DNA of 64,000 nucleotides from Borrelia hermsii DAH (GTDB taxonomy: Bacteria > Spirochaetota > Spirochaetia > Borreliales > Borreliaceae): contig NZ_CP073136.1 in assembly GCF_023035675.1 (NCBI RefSeq), positions 682,001-746,000 of the forward strand, in the 5' to 3' direction. The translations under genes were made by a program, and so were the position numbers. The first letter of the stretch is position 1. The number at the start of each line of letters is the position of its first letter. Shown one piece after another: positions 28,801-36,976 of this stretch. Under the pieces are notes generated by a model. It was not told where the DNA came from. It ran no database searches and saw only the letters and a list, made by a program, of their open reading frames with translations.

Positions 28801-29788
28801 TTTAATCTTTGTCTTTCTATTTTTAGATGCCCGAGAATTTGATTATGTTAATATTCTTGATTCATTTGACAGTAGGCGCTTTAAGTTTAACTTTAACATT
28901 GAAAATGATATTCTTACAATTGAACATGAGAAGGGACATCTTAAGCTTAAGGTGGGATTTGAATATGGCCTTTTGTCTATTGGTTATTATATTTATGTAG
29001 ATCCTATCCTTTTAAAGAATGGGGAAATCTTGATAACCAAGAGGGCTTTGATGCAGATTAAAAATTATTTTAGCTCTTTGCAAAGCTACAGCAAGCCACG
29101 AATAACATCGATAGTAATCGATCCTGGTCATGGTGGACATGATAGAGGAGCTGTTGTGACTCATAAAATAAATGAACATAATATTACTCTTTTAGAGAAG
29201 GATTTTTCTTTAACTTATTCTATTTATTTATATAAAATATTGAGTAATTATTTTTTAGATAGGAATATTTTGTTAACGCGTGTAGATGATGTTTTCGTGT
29301 CGTTACAAGACAGATCTGAACTTGCAAATGCAATTAAACCAGATTTTCCAAATAATGTTATATTTTTATCAATGCATGTAAATAATGCGCCAAATCCTGA
29401 AGCTAGGGGAATTGAATTTTGGTATCTTCCTCAGGATTCAAAAAGAGAAGTTGTAAGAAATTTTAAAGGATATGATATTAGAGGTAATAGATACTTAAGG
29501 GAGCTTAATGATATACTAGATATTCAGTATAAATATGAGTCAAAGAAATTAGCTGAGATTTTATATGAGACTTTTAGTGATGTTTTATATGAAACCAAGA
29601 TACGATCAATTAGGGAAGAGCAGTGGTTTGTGATCAAAAATAGTAGTATGCCTGCTGTGTTGATTGAGATTGGGTTTTTATCTAATATTGATGATGCGAT
29701 GTTAATTTTAGATTACAATTATATGAGTAAGATGAATATGTTAGTACTTAAATCTTTAATTAAGTTTATTGAATTTTATGAAAAATGA
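28763..29788 (+). CDS. N-acetylmuramoyl-L-alanine amidase (Amidase_3)
   Basis: 341 residues. Signal-like hydrophobic start (residues 5-22), then about 90 residues of an unassigned N-terminal region and the AmiC-type catalytic domain: VIDPGHGGHDRGAV near 117 with a zinc histidine, SMHVNNAP near 205 with the second histidine, and the catalytic glutamate in IEIGFLSN near 307. It cuts the bond between muramic acid and the peptide in peptidoglycan, for cell separation or for insertion of the periplasmic flagella. The start is uncertain: GTG at 28763 lies inside the upstream gene, and in-frame TTG codons at 28769 and 28787 are alternatives. Confidence 0.88.
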   Translation: MQLNFGKIILLINLIFVFLFLDAREFDYVNILDSFDSRRFKFNFNIENDILTIEHEKGHLKLKVGFEYGLLSIGYYIYVDPILLKNGEILITKRALMQIKNYFSSLQSYSKPRITSIVIDPGHGGHDRGAVVTHKINEHNITLLEKDFSLTYSIYLYKILSNYFLDRNILLTRVDDVFVSLQDRSELANAIKPDFPNNVIFLSMHVNNAPNPEARGIEFWYLPQDSKREVVRNFKGYDIRGNRYLRELNDILDIQYKYESKKLAEILYETFSDVLYETKIRSIREEQWFVIKNSSMPAVLIEIGFLSNIDDAMLILDYNYMSKMNMLVLKSLIKFIEFYEK

Positions 29789-30317
29789 TGTTTTGGATAT
29801 GATTTTAAAAAATAATTCTATTTATTGTAATTTTCTTGGTCGTAATGGAGAGAAATATTTACTCGGAATATTAATTGTACTTTTATTGTTAAGTTTTCTA
29901 TGGTCTTCATGTATAATTTTTGTAAATTATGAGAATATTTTCTTTAGAAAAGTATTTTATTTTTATTCTGAAAATGAATTGATTTCTGATTTAAGATATT
30001 TAAAGGAGAAAAAAACTCTTAAAGAGAATTTGGATTTTTTAGTTGGAGACTTTCTATTGGGTAATAGTAAGGGTTTTTCTTTACAATTTGCGACAAGGAA
30101 TGTAAAGCTTTTGTATTCTTTTATAAGCAATGATGTATATTTTATAAATCTTTCAAAAGAGTTTTATAATTCTTTCAAGAATGGTGGTTATAATGACTCT
30201 GATAAACTGAGAGTAAATTTGTTTGTTGAATCTTTAAAAAAAACAATTAATTTTAACTATTCTGGAAATATTAGGGAAATTGTTATTTTTATTGAGGGGT
30301 ATATTTTAGATGTTTAA
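29778..30317 (+). CDS. GerM-domain-like membrane protein
   Basis: About 179 residues. One membrane helix at about 27-48, then an extracytoplasmic part with the pattern of the GerMN domain: YFINLSKEFYNSF, RVNLFVESLKKTI and a final IREIVIFIEG. GerM-like domains occur in lipoproteins and wall-associated proteins, often next to amidases, as here. The function in spirochaetes is unknown. The ATG at 29778 overlaps the end of the amidase gene; no clear ribosome-binding site, so coupling is likely. A TTG 9 bases earlier is an alternative. Confidence 0.65.
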   Translation: MKNDVLDMILKNNSIYCNFLGRNGEKYLLGILIVLLLLSFLWSSCIIFVNYENIFFRKVFYFYSENELISDLRYLKEKKTLKENLDFLVGDFLLGNSKGFSLQFATRNVKLLYSFISNDVYFINLSKEFYNSFKNGGYNDSDKLRVNLFVESLKKTINFNYSGNIREIVIFIEGYILDV

Positions 30318-30321
30318 GGCA

Positions 30322-30350
30322 TTTGAGGTAGTCTTGGATATACTGTAAAA
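30322..30350 (+). promoter_or_regulatory. candidate sigma-70 promoter of the flaA-che operon
   Basis: -35 TTGAGG (30322-30327), 17-base spacer, -10 TAAAAT (30345-30350) preceded directly by TG. It lies 46 bases before the flaA ATG. Borrelia is known to use the housekeeping sigma factor for motility genes. Confidence 0.6.
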
Positions 30351-30395
30351 TTAAAATTAGCAGTTTAAATGATTTTGTAGCAGGAGTTAATTTTT

Positions 30396-31430
30396 ATGAC
30401 TAAAGCAAGAAACATTGTTTTTATTTTATTTTTTCTTATTATCTTAAGTCCTCTTTTCGGACAAGAAGCAATTGGTGCAGGTGCTAATTCCCCTAAGGAT
30501 GAGCCTGGCGAAGTAGTTTTTGATTTTGTTGAACTTGCAAGAGATCCAAGTTCAACAAGGCTTGATCTTGCAGATTATGTTGATCGTGTGTATTCCGGAG
30601 CTTCAAGTGTTGTGAAAGCAGAAGATATGGTATTAGACCTTGGAATAAGTAATTGGACTGTTCTTCTAGCTCCTTCAGCTAGGATGCAGGCTTATGTAAA
30701 AAATTCTGTTGTTGTTCCAGCTGTTGTTAAGGCTGAATCTAAAAGATATGCAGGCGATACAATCTTAGGAGTGAGAATATTATTCCCAAGTTATTCTCAA
30801 TCTTCTGCAATGGTTTTGCCTCCATTTAAGATCCCGTTTTATGCTGGGGAGGATGGTAAGCAGTTTTTAGGTAAAGGTCTTATTGATAATATTAAAATTA
30901 TGAAAGAAGTTAAGGTTACTGTTTACAGTTTGGGTCATGAGGTCGATCTTGAAGTTTTATTTGAAGATATGAGTGGTATGGAATATGTATATCCTTTAGG
31001 TACCTTGAAATTTAAAGGTTGGGCAGATTTAGTGTGGTCAAATCCTAATTATATTCCAGGTATGAGCGCTAGAGTGGTTAAGGATAACATTCCTAATTAT
31101 CCCCTTCCCTCAAGTAAGATGAGATTTAAGGCATTTAGGGTTTTAAAATCTCATAGCTCAAGGGATCAGAATTTGATTTTTTATGTTAAGGATGTAAGAG
31201 TTATTTATAGTAAGTTAAGTGTTTCCTTGGATTCTGATATTGATAATGAATCTGTATTTAAGATTTATGAGACACGTGGGGCAGAATCACTTCGACGATT
31301 GAAATCACAGGAAGCTCTTAAGAGAGTTTTAAAGATTAGAGAAAGTGTGTCAATGCCAGGTGAGTCTTTCCAAAGTTTCTTAGAGAAAGGCGGCAATGAT
31401 GAATCTGGGGCACGAACTGAAAAACAATAA
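30396..31430 (+). CDS. flaA: periplasmic flagellar filament protein FlaA
   Basis: 344 residues. A signal peptide with cleavage after LFG near residue 22 exports it to the periplasm, where FlaA accompanies the FlaB core of the spirochaete periplasmic flagella. The mature protein shows the FlaA features LADYVDRVYSG, DLGISNWTVLLAPSARM near 85-105 and GWADLVWSNPNY near 210. ATG with AGGAG upstream. First gene of flaA-cheA-cheW-cheX-cheY; a hairpin follows, which fits higher output of flaA than of the che genes. Confidence 0.96.
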   Translation: MTKARNIVFILFFLIILSPLFGQEAIGAGANSPKDEPGEVVFDFVELARDPSSTRLDLADYVDRVYSGASSVVKAEDMVLDLGISNWTVLLAPSARMQAYVKNSVVVPAVVKAESKRYAGDTILGVRILFPSYSQSSAMVLPPFKIPFYAGEDGKQFLGKGLIDNIKIMKEVKVTVYSLGHEVDLEVLFEDMSGMEYVYPLGTLKFKGWADLVWSNPNYIPGMSARVVKDNIPNYPLPSSKMRFKAFRVLKSHSSRDQNLIFYVKDVRVIYSKLSVSLDSDIDNESVFKIYETRGAESLRRLKSQEALKRVLKIRESVSMPGESFQSFLEKGGNDESGARTEKQ

Positions 31431-31443
31431 ATTTAATGATGTG

Positions 31444-31481
31444 TTAATAGGGTTTAAATCTTTAAGATTTTGCCCTATTAA
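31444..31481 (+). promoter_or_regulatory. intercistronic hairpin between flaA and cheA
   Basis: Outer stem TTAATAGGG (31444-31452) with CCCTATTAA (31473-31481) and an inner stem AAATCT with AGATTT (31456-31461, 31465-31470), separated by a small internal loop. There is no T-run, so it is more likely an attenuator, processing site or 3' stabiliser than a full terminator. Confidence 0.65.
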
Positions 31482-31504
31482 GCTAAAATAGGAAAGATAG
31501 GCTA

Positions 31505-34075
31505 ATGCTAGATTCAGATAGTAAAGAGCTTTTAGAGATTTTTTTTGAGGAAGCTCAGAATCTTGTAGATACTCTTGAAGAGAATATTATGTCATTAGAG
31601 GATGACCCTAATAATGCAGAAACTATTGATGAGATATTTAGGGCGGCACATACTCTTAAGGGCGGTTCAGCTTCTGTTGATATGATGGAACTCTCAGGTT
31701 TTACTCATGTTGTTGAGGATGTATTTGATGCTATTAGAGATAATAAATTAAAGATATGCAATGATCTTGTTGATTTACTTTTAAATGCGCTTGATGTAAT
31801 AAAAGGCATGCTTGATGCACGTCTTAATGGAGATGTTTATTTACAAGATGTAAGCGAGCTTAAAAATAAATTAAGAGGGTTTTTAGGAGACGAGCATCAG
31901 ACAGCTTCTGTTGTATCTTTAGAGAATATAAATGATGATGAATTTTTGCTTTCTTCCCGTGAACTTAGTGATATGCGCGAAGTTGTAGGACTTGAGCAAA
32001 AGGTTTTAAGAGTTAGTATTTATTTTGATCAAGATAATCCTATGGCTACAATTGCTGGCATACAAATGTTTCAGGCTTTAAAAGACTTAGGACCAATTCT
32101 TTACACTGTTCCTAATTATGAGCAAATTATTGCAGATAAGTTTTTAAGCAGAGTAGATTATTATTTAATATCTTTAAATAATCGTAATGTTGCAGAAAAA
32201 ATAGATTTGTCTGATGTTGCCTTAAGTTATGCAATTGATGAATTTGACATTGGTAGTGAATTGGCAAAGGCAAATTCAAGAGAGAAAAATGCTGTTGTTC
32301 ATGATACTGTATCTAAAGGCGAATTGCAGCTTTCTAATGATGAGCTTATAAGTTTAAGAGAGCATATTGGTGATGCTGAGTTATTTGAGGTAAAGTTAAA
32401 TTTCAATAAAGACAATCCTATGGCAACAATTTCTGGATTTCAAATGTTGCAGGCGTTAAAAAGTTTAGGTGAAGTTTATAAATCTATTCCTGATAGTGAA
32501 GATTTATTAACCGATAAGTTTTTTGATTCTATTGTATATTATTTAATATCAAATACCTCAGTGGAGAGTATTTCTAAAAAGGTAGATTTATCAGATGTTG
32601 TTATTAGTTTTGATATTAAGAAAATCGATTTGGAGCATATTAAAGATGGGGATTTAAATACTGAAGTTGAGAGTTATACTCCTGTTAAGGAGCCAAAAAA
32701 GCCAGCTGTGAATGTCAATTTAATTAGGATCGATAGTAAAAGGATAGATTCTATATTAAATCTTGTAAGTGAAGCTGTTATAAGTAAGTCAGCTTATAAT
32801 CAAATAAATTCTGATATAACATCTTTCCTTTATGGTTTTAATCATTTTTATGATTATCAAGAAAGTTTTCGCAATAGTTTCTTGGTAGATTTAAAGATGA
32901 TTTTTAAGGATGTAGGTTTGGAATTGGAAAGTTCTCTTGAGAGTCAAATAGCAAATTTGGTGGAGCATAAAATTGATAAAACTTTACAAGATATGGTAGG
33001 TTTAAGAGATTTATTGCTTAAAATTCTCCAAGATTCTAGATTTGCTTCTAATAGGCTCTCTAGGATCATTACTGATTTGCATGAGAGTGTTTTAAAGACA
33101 AGGATGCTACCAGTTTCTGGTATTTTTTCAAGATTTACAAGAGTGGTAAGAGACCTTTCGAAGAAGCTAGGCAAAGTTGTAGAGCTTAGGACTGAAGGGG
33201 AGGATACGGAGGTTGATAAATCTGTCATAGATGATCTTGTAGATCCTTTAATGCATTGTATTAGGAATTCTATGGATCATGGACTTGAGACTGTTGATGA
33301 GAGACTTAGCAATGGTAAGGATAAAACTGGTCATATAGTTTTGCGTGCCAAGAATGAAGGTAATGTGATATCAATTGAGATTGAAGATGATGGGAGAGGT
33401 ATAGATCCAAATATTATTAGGCGGAAGTCAATTGAGAGGGGTTTAATAAAGGAAAATACGGTTTTATCTGAGAGTGAGATTCTTAACTTAATTTTTGAAC
33501 CTGGATTTTCAACAGCTAGTCAAATTACAGATGTTTCTGGTAGAGGTGTAGGACTTGATGTTGTTAAGAGTAATGTTAAGAAATTAAATGGAAATATTAT
33601 AATAGATTCAAAGGTTAATGTTGGTACTACTTTTAAAATAAAGCTTCCTTTAACATTAGTGATTGTGCAGGGCCTTCTTGTAAAATCAGGCAGCGAGATT
33701 TATGTTATTCCTTTAAATAGTGTTCTTGAAACGCATAGAATTAGTGAGGAAAATATTAAGTTTCTTGAAAATGATCATGAGGTTTATAATTTAAGGGAAG
33801 AAGTTATATCTGTGCTTAGACTCGATGAGCTTTTTAATATAAAAGACGATCAAACATTATATGAGAAGTTTTTGATAGTCATTAGTATTAATGATAAAAA
33901 GGCAGGGATCATTGTGGATTCTATTCTTGGAGAAGAAGATTTTGTTGTAAAGCCTATTAAAGATAAGTATGCGTCAAGTCCCGGAATAGTTGGAGCTACT
34001 ACACTTGGTAATGGTAAGGTTGTCTTAATTATTGATGTATTTAGGCTTTTTGACCTAAAGGATATGAAAGGATAG
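31505..34075 (+). CDS. cheA: chemotaxis histidine kinase CheA
   Basis: 856 residues. HPt domain first, with the phosphorylated histidine in RAAHTLKGGSAS (His-49). Two similar domains follow, at about 153-248 and 278-377, each with DNPMATI and GxQMxQALKxLG and ending in a SDVxxS segment; these are in the P2 position. Then dimerisation helices, the ATPase domain with N-box CIRNSMDHGLE near 588, DDGRGID near 628 and GRGVGLDV, and a C-terminal CheW-like domain from about 710. CheA passes phosphate to CheY to control flagellar rotation. ATG with AGGA upstream; it is translated closely before cheW (4 bases). Confidence 0.96.
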   Translation: MLDSDSKELLEIFFEEAQNLVDTLEENIMSLEDDPNNAETIDEIFRAAHTLKGGSASVDMMELSGFTHVVEDVFDAIRDNKLKICNDLVDLLLNALDVIKGMLDARLNGDVYLQDVSELKNKLRGFLGDEHQTASVVSLENINDDEFLLSSRELSDMREVVGLEQKVLRVSIYFDQDNPMATIAGIQMFQALKDLGPILYTVPNYEQIIADKFLSRVDYYLISLNNRNVAEKIDLSDVALSYAIDEFDIGSELAKANSREKNAVVHDTVSKGELQLSNDELISLREHIGDAELFEVKLNFNKDNPMATISGFQMLQALKSLGEVYKSIPDSEDLLTDKFFDSIVYYLISNTSVESISKKVDLSDVVISFDIKKIDLEHIKDGDLNTEVESYTPVKEPKKPAVNVNLIRIDSKRIDSILNLVSEAVISKSAYNQINSDITSFLYGFNHFYDYQESFRNSFLVDLKMIFKDVGLELESSLESQIANLVEHKIDKTLQDMVGLRDLLLKILQDSRFASNRLSRIITDLHESVLKTRMLPVSGIFSRFTRVVRDLSKKLGKVVELRTEGEDTEVDKSVIDDLVDPLMHCIRNSMDHGLETVDERLSNGKDKTGHIVLRAKNEGNVISIEIEDDGRGIDPNIIRRKSIERGLIKENTVLSESEILNLIFEPGFSTASQITDVSGRGVGLDVVKSNVKKLNGNIIIDSKVNVGTTFKIKLPLTLVIVQGLLVKSGSEIYVIPLNSVLETHRISEENIKFLENDHEVYNLREEVISVLRLDELFNIKDDQTLYEKFLIVISINDKKAGIIVDSILGEEDFVVKPIKDKYASSPGIVGATTLGNGKVVLIIDVFRLFDLKDMKG

Positions 34076-34079
34076 TCTT

Positions 34080-35459
34080 ATGATGGAAATAAAAGAGATA
34101 TATTCAGGTGAGCATAATTTAAGTAGACAGGTTAAAGGAATTAACCCTGTTAATTTGGATTTTAAAGTAGTATCTTTCAATATTGGTAATGATAATTATT
34201 TAATAGATATTATGCAAGTTAAGGAAATTAGGAAATCTAGTAATTTTACATATGTCCCAAATGCTAAGGAATATGTGGTTGGTCTTGATAATTTAAGAGG
34301 TGAGATAATCTCCATTATTGATTTGAGAATAATGTTTAATTTGGAAGTCATTAAGAAAGAGCTTGAAGATATTATGGTTCTAAGGAATGACGATTTATTA
34401 ATAGGGGTTATTGTTGATAAGGTTAATAATGTTTTTTCAATTGATTCTTCTCTGATCCAGGAGCCCCATCCTGTTCTATCTCATGGAGCACTTATACGCT
34501 ACATAAAAGGAGTAGTTGAATATAGTGGAAAATTATATATTCTTCTTGATGTTGATAGGATTTTTAATTATGATAGAGAAGAAGAGCTTTTATTGGAAGA
34601 GATCAGCAATGATGATGAGGTAAATACTGCTGATTCTGAGTCATTGTCTTATAGTAATAATTCCTTAGAATTACCAGAATCATCTGTTAGTGAGATTGTA
34701 ACATCACCTAAGGATGATTTGGTTGATTTAAAGGTTATTAAAAAAAATCTTTTTAAATATTCTTTCAATGCGTCTTTAGTAAGTGACGAGTTTTTAAAGA
34801 AAGTTAGTATGAAATTAGATATTGCAAATATTAATGATTTATCTTATGATAACTTTTTAGGTGAATTTTATTCAAAATCATCAGGATGTTTATGGAGTGA
34901 TAAATATTTAAAAGGATTTCAAGATGAAATTGTTAAACAACATGTTAATGATATGAGTGATGTTGGTACCGTTTTAAATGTTTTTGAAATTGGATGTGGT
35001 GAAGGAAAAGAGACAATATCTTATGTGAGTGTTTTATATGAGTCTTATAAAAATCCTTTTAAGGTAACAGCTATTGATAATGATTTAATTAAGGTGATTG
35101 GCACTTCTAATTTAGTTTTCTCAGAATCTGAGATCAATTTGAGCGAGATTTATAAAAAAAATTCTTTTGAGCAGAGTCCGGGAGTTTATAAATTCAAGCC
35201 AGAGATTATTAATAGTGTTTTATTTGAATATTCAGATGCTATTTTATCAGAATTTCCAGAGAATTTGGGAATTATTTTTTTAAGAGATGTTTTGTGTTTC
35301 TTGAGTGATGATGGGCAAGTTTTAATTCTGGATGCAATTGCAGAAAAATCTGTTAGGGGTGCTCTTTTGATTTTGGGAGATAATGAAGAACTTAAGAATA
35401 ATGATCTTTTTGTAAAAGATATATCTGTGAAATATTTTAACTTGTATAAAAGGATCTAA
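34080..35459 (+). CDS. cheW: CheW domain fused to a CheR-like methyltransferase domain
   Basis: 459 residues. The first 165 residues are a CheW coupling domain (VVSFNIGNDNYLIDI, IRKSSNFTYVPN, VVGLDNLRGEIISIIDLR). After an acidic, serine-rich linker (about 180-220) comes a domain like the CheR catalytic half: FEIGCGEGKETISY near 300 as the SAM-binding loop, TAIDNDL near 330 and FLRDVLCFL near 400 in place of the CheR CRNVLIYF. It probably couples CheA to receptors and may bring methylation activity to the array. Known from related Borrelia as CheW3. ATG-ATG start with AAAGGA upstream. Confidence 0.9.
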   Translation: MMEIKEIYSGEHNLSRQVKGINPVNLDFKVVSFNIGNDNYLIDIMQVKEIRKSSNFTYVPNAKEYVVGLDNLRGEIISIIDLRIMFNLEVIKKELEDIMVLRNDDLLIGVIVDKVNNVFSIDSSLIQEPHPVLSHGALIRYIKGVVEYSGKLYILLDVDRIFNYDREEELLLEEISNDDEVNTADSESLSYSNNSLELPESSVSEIVTSPKDDLVDLKVIKKNLFKYSFNASLVSDEFLKKVSMKLDIANINDLSYDNFLGEFYSKSSGCLWSDKYLKGFQDEIVKQHVNDMSDVGTVLNVFEIGCGEGKETISYVSVLYESYKNPFKVTAIDNDLIKVIGTSNLVFSESEINLSEIYKKNSFEQSPGVYKFKPEIINSVLFEYSDAILSEFPENLGIIFLRDVLCFLSDDGQVLILDAIAEKSVRGALLILGDNEELKNNDLFVKDISVKYFNLYKRI

Positions 35460-35470
35460 AGGAGAAATTA

Positions 35471-35956
35471 ATGAGAATAGATTATATAGAGCCGTTTTTA
35501 GATGCTGCTTCTTCAGTTTTAAGGGATATGTTGCTTGTTGAAGATATTCAAATGGGCAGTCCTGGACTTAAGTCGATAAATCAAAAAATAAGAGGGGCTT
35601 CTGTAATTGTAGGGCTTGCAGGTTCTGTTGAAGGTAGCATTATCATTGATATGGATATTGATACTGCACTTTTTGTTGCTTCTAAGTTGAATTTTGAGGA
35701 GTATGTTGATTTTGATGATGAAGAGACTAAGGAGATGGTAGCTGCAACTCTTACGGAAGTTGGTAATATTATTGCTGGTAATTTTGTTACTACTTTGCAT
35801 GCTAAAGGTTTTGTGTTTGATATAACTCCACCGGCTTTTATTTATGGAGAAAATATGAAAATAAGCAATAAGGGTTCTGAAGCATTAATAGTACCTTTTA
35901 CTTTGCCAGATGGTAAAATTATCGAGGTTAATATTGCAATAAGAGAGAGGGTTTGA
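35471..35956 (+). CDS. cheX: CheY-P phosphatase CheX
   Basis: 161 residues. CheX removes phosphate from CheY-P, ending the signal. The family signature ExxxN is visible as LTEVGNIIAGNF near 94-105. ATG with AAAGGAG upstream, 11 bases after cheW. It replaces CheZ in spirochaetes. A duplicated start region and a 16-codon ORF separate it from cheY. Confidence 0.95.
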   Translation: MRIDYIEPFLDAASSVLRDMLLVEDIQMGSPGLKSINQKIRGASVIVGLAGSVEGSIIIDMDIDTALFVASKLNFEEYVDFDDEETKEMVAATLTEVGNIIAGNFVTTLHAKGFVFDITPPAFIYGENMKISNKGSEALIVPFTLPDGKIIEVNIAIRERV

Positions 35957-35957
35957 T

Positions 35958-36008
35958 ATGATTATGAAGTTGAAAATACTTATTATGAGAAAAGAGGGTT
36001 TAATATGA
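35958..36008 (+). CDS. 16-codon leader ORF coupled to cheY
   Basis: ATG at 35958, 2 bases after the cheX stop, reads MIMKLKILIMRKEGLI and ends at a TGA that overlaps the cheY ATG (ATGA at 36005-36008). Its start region (AGAGGGTTTGATATGAT) is nearly repeated before cheY (AGAGGGTTTAATATGAT), 47 bases on. It may be translated and feed ribosomes into cheY, or it may simply be a duplicated remnant. No protein evidence. Confidence 0.4.
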   Translation: MIMKLKILIMRKEGLI

Positions 36009-36445
36009 TCCAGAAAACTACAATTTCTATGGATTCTTCAAATAAACCAAAGGGGATTAATTATGAAACCGGAGCTCCTTTTAATGTTTTGATTGTAGAT
36101 GATTCAGTCTTTACTGTAAAGCAGCTTACACAAATTTTTACTTCTGAAGGGTTCAATGTTATTGATACTGCTGCTGATGGCGAGGAGGCTGTGATCAAAT
36201 ATAAAAATCATTATCCTAATATTGATGTTGTTACTCTTGATATTACTATGCCCAAAATGGATGGAATAACTTGTCTTTCTAATATCATAGAGTTTGATAA
36301 AAATGCTAAAGTAATAATGATTTCTGCTTTAGGAAAAGAACAGTTGGTTAAGGATTGTTTAATTAAAGGTGCAAAGACGTTTATTGTAAAGCCTCTTGAT
36401 AGAGCCAAGGTTCTTCAAAGAGTTATGTCTGTATTTGTTCAATGA
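36005..36445 (+). CDS. cheY: chemotaxis response regulator CheY
   Basis: 146 residues, a single receiver domain with an extra N-terminal stretch of about 25 residues. The acidic pair is in LIVDDSV, the phosphorylated aspartate in VTLDITMPKMDG near residue 79, then MISALGKE (Ser) and the lysine in FIVKPL. Phosphorylated CheY binds the flagellar switch. It is last in the che operon, with AAGAGGG before its ATG. Confidence 0.95.
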   Translation: MIQKTTISMDSSNKPKGINYETGAPFNVLIVDDSVFTVKQLTQIFTSEGFNVIDTAADGEEAVIKYKNHYPNIDVVTLDITMPKMDGITCLSNIIEFDKNAKVIMISALGKEQLVKDCLIKGAKTFIVKPLDRAKVLQRVMSVFVQ

Positions 36446-36460
36446 ATTAGTATTGTTTAC

Positions 36461-36976
36461 TTATTTAGTATTTTTATAAAAAATCAATTCGTTACTTATT
36501 TCATTTGGGCTTTTTGTGAAATATGACATGTTGAGGTTGAAAATTTCTAATTTATTTTTGTTATTGTTGCCCATGTGTAGTTCTAGCTTGTAAAATCCTT
36601 TTTTGGTGTATATTAATGCTGAACTTTTAAAAATTGAATCTATAGTTTTTATTTTAAATATTTTATATTTTGAAAAGTCCTTGTCAATAATTTCACTTTG
36701 AAGTAAATATTGATTGGCTTCTTTGTAAGTTGGAGTTATTGCCGTGTAATCAATTTTATCCTTGAAGATGCTTTTTATAAAATTTTCTGTTAATTCATAT
36801 ATTTGTATTTCATGTGTGTTTTTTGGATATTGAGTATAGTATGCTTCTTCTGTTATTAAATTAAAAGAGGAATATTGCCTAGTTGTTTCTGATGATCGTT
36901 TTTCAATTGAAGTTGTTATTAGTCTTGAATAAATTGATGTGTTAATAATGAGTAACAGGAATATTTTTTTTATCAT
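36461..36976 (-). CDS. exported protein of unknown function
   Basis: 171 residues with an N-terminal signal-like segment (KKIFLLLIINTSIYS). No cysteine lipobox, so it is probably periplasmic or outer-surface. I recognise no family. Its start overlaps the stop of the preceding gene by 4 bases, placing it last in the minus-strand group gph-38013-36973-36461. It is convergent with cheY, 15 bases apart. Confidence 0.75.
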   Translation of the reverse strand: MIKKIFLLLIINTSIYSRLITTSIEKRSSETTRQYSSFNLITEEAYYTQYPKNTHEIQIYELTENFIKSIFKDKIDYTAITPTYKEANQYLLQSEIIDKDFSKYKIFKIKTIDSIFKSSALIYTKKGFYKLELHMGNNNKNKLEIFNLNMSYFTKSPNEISNELIFYKNTK

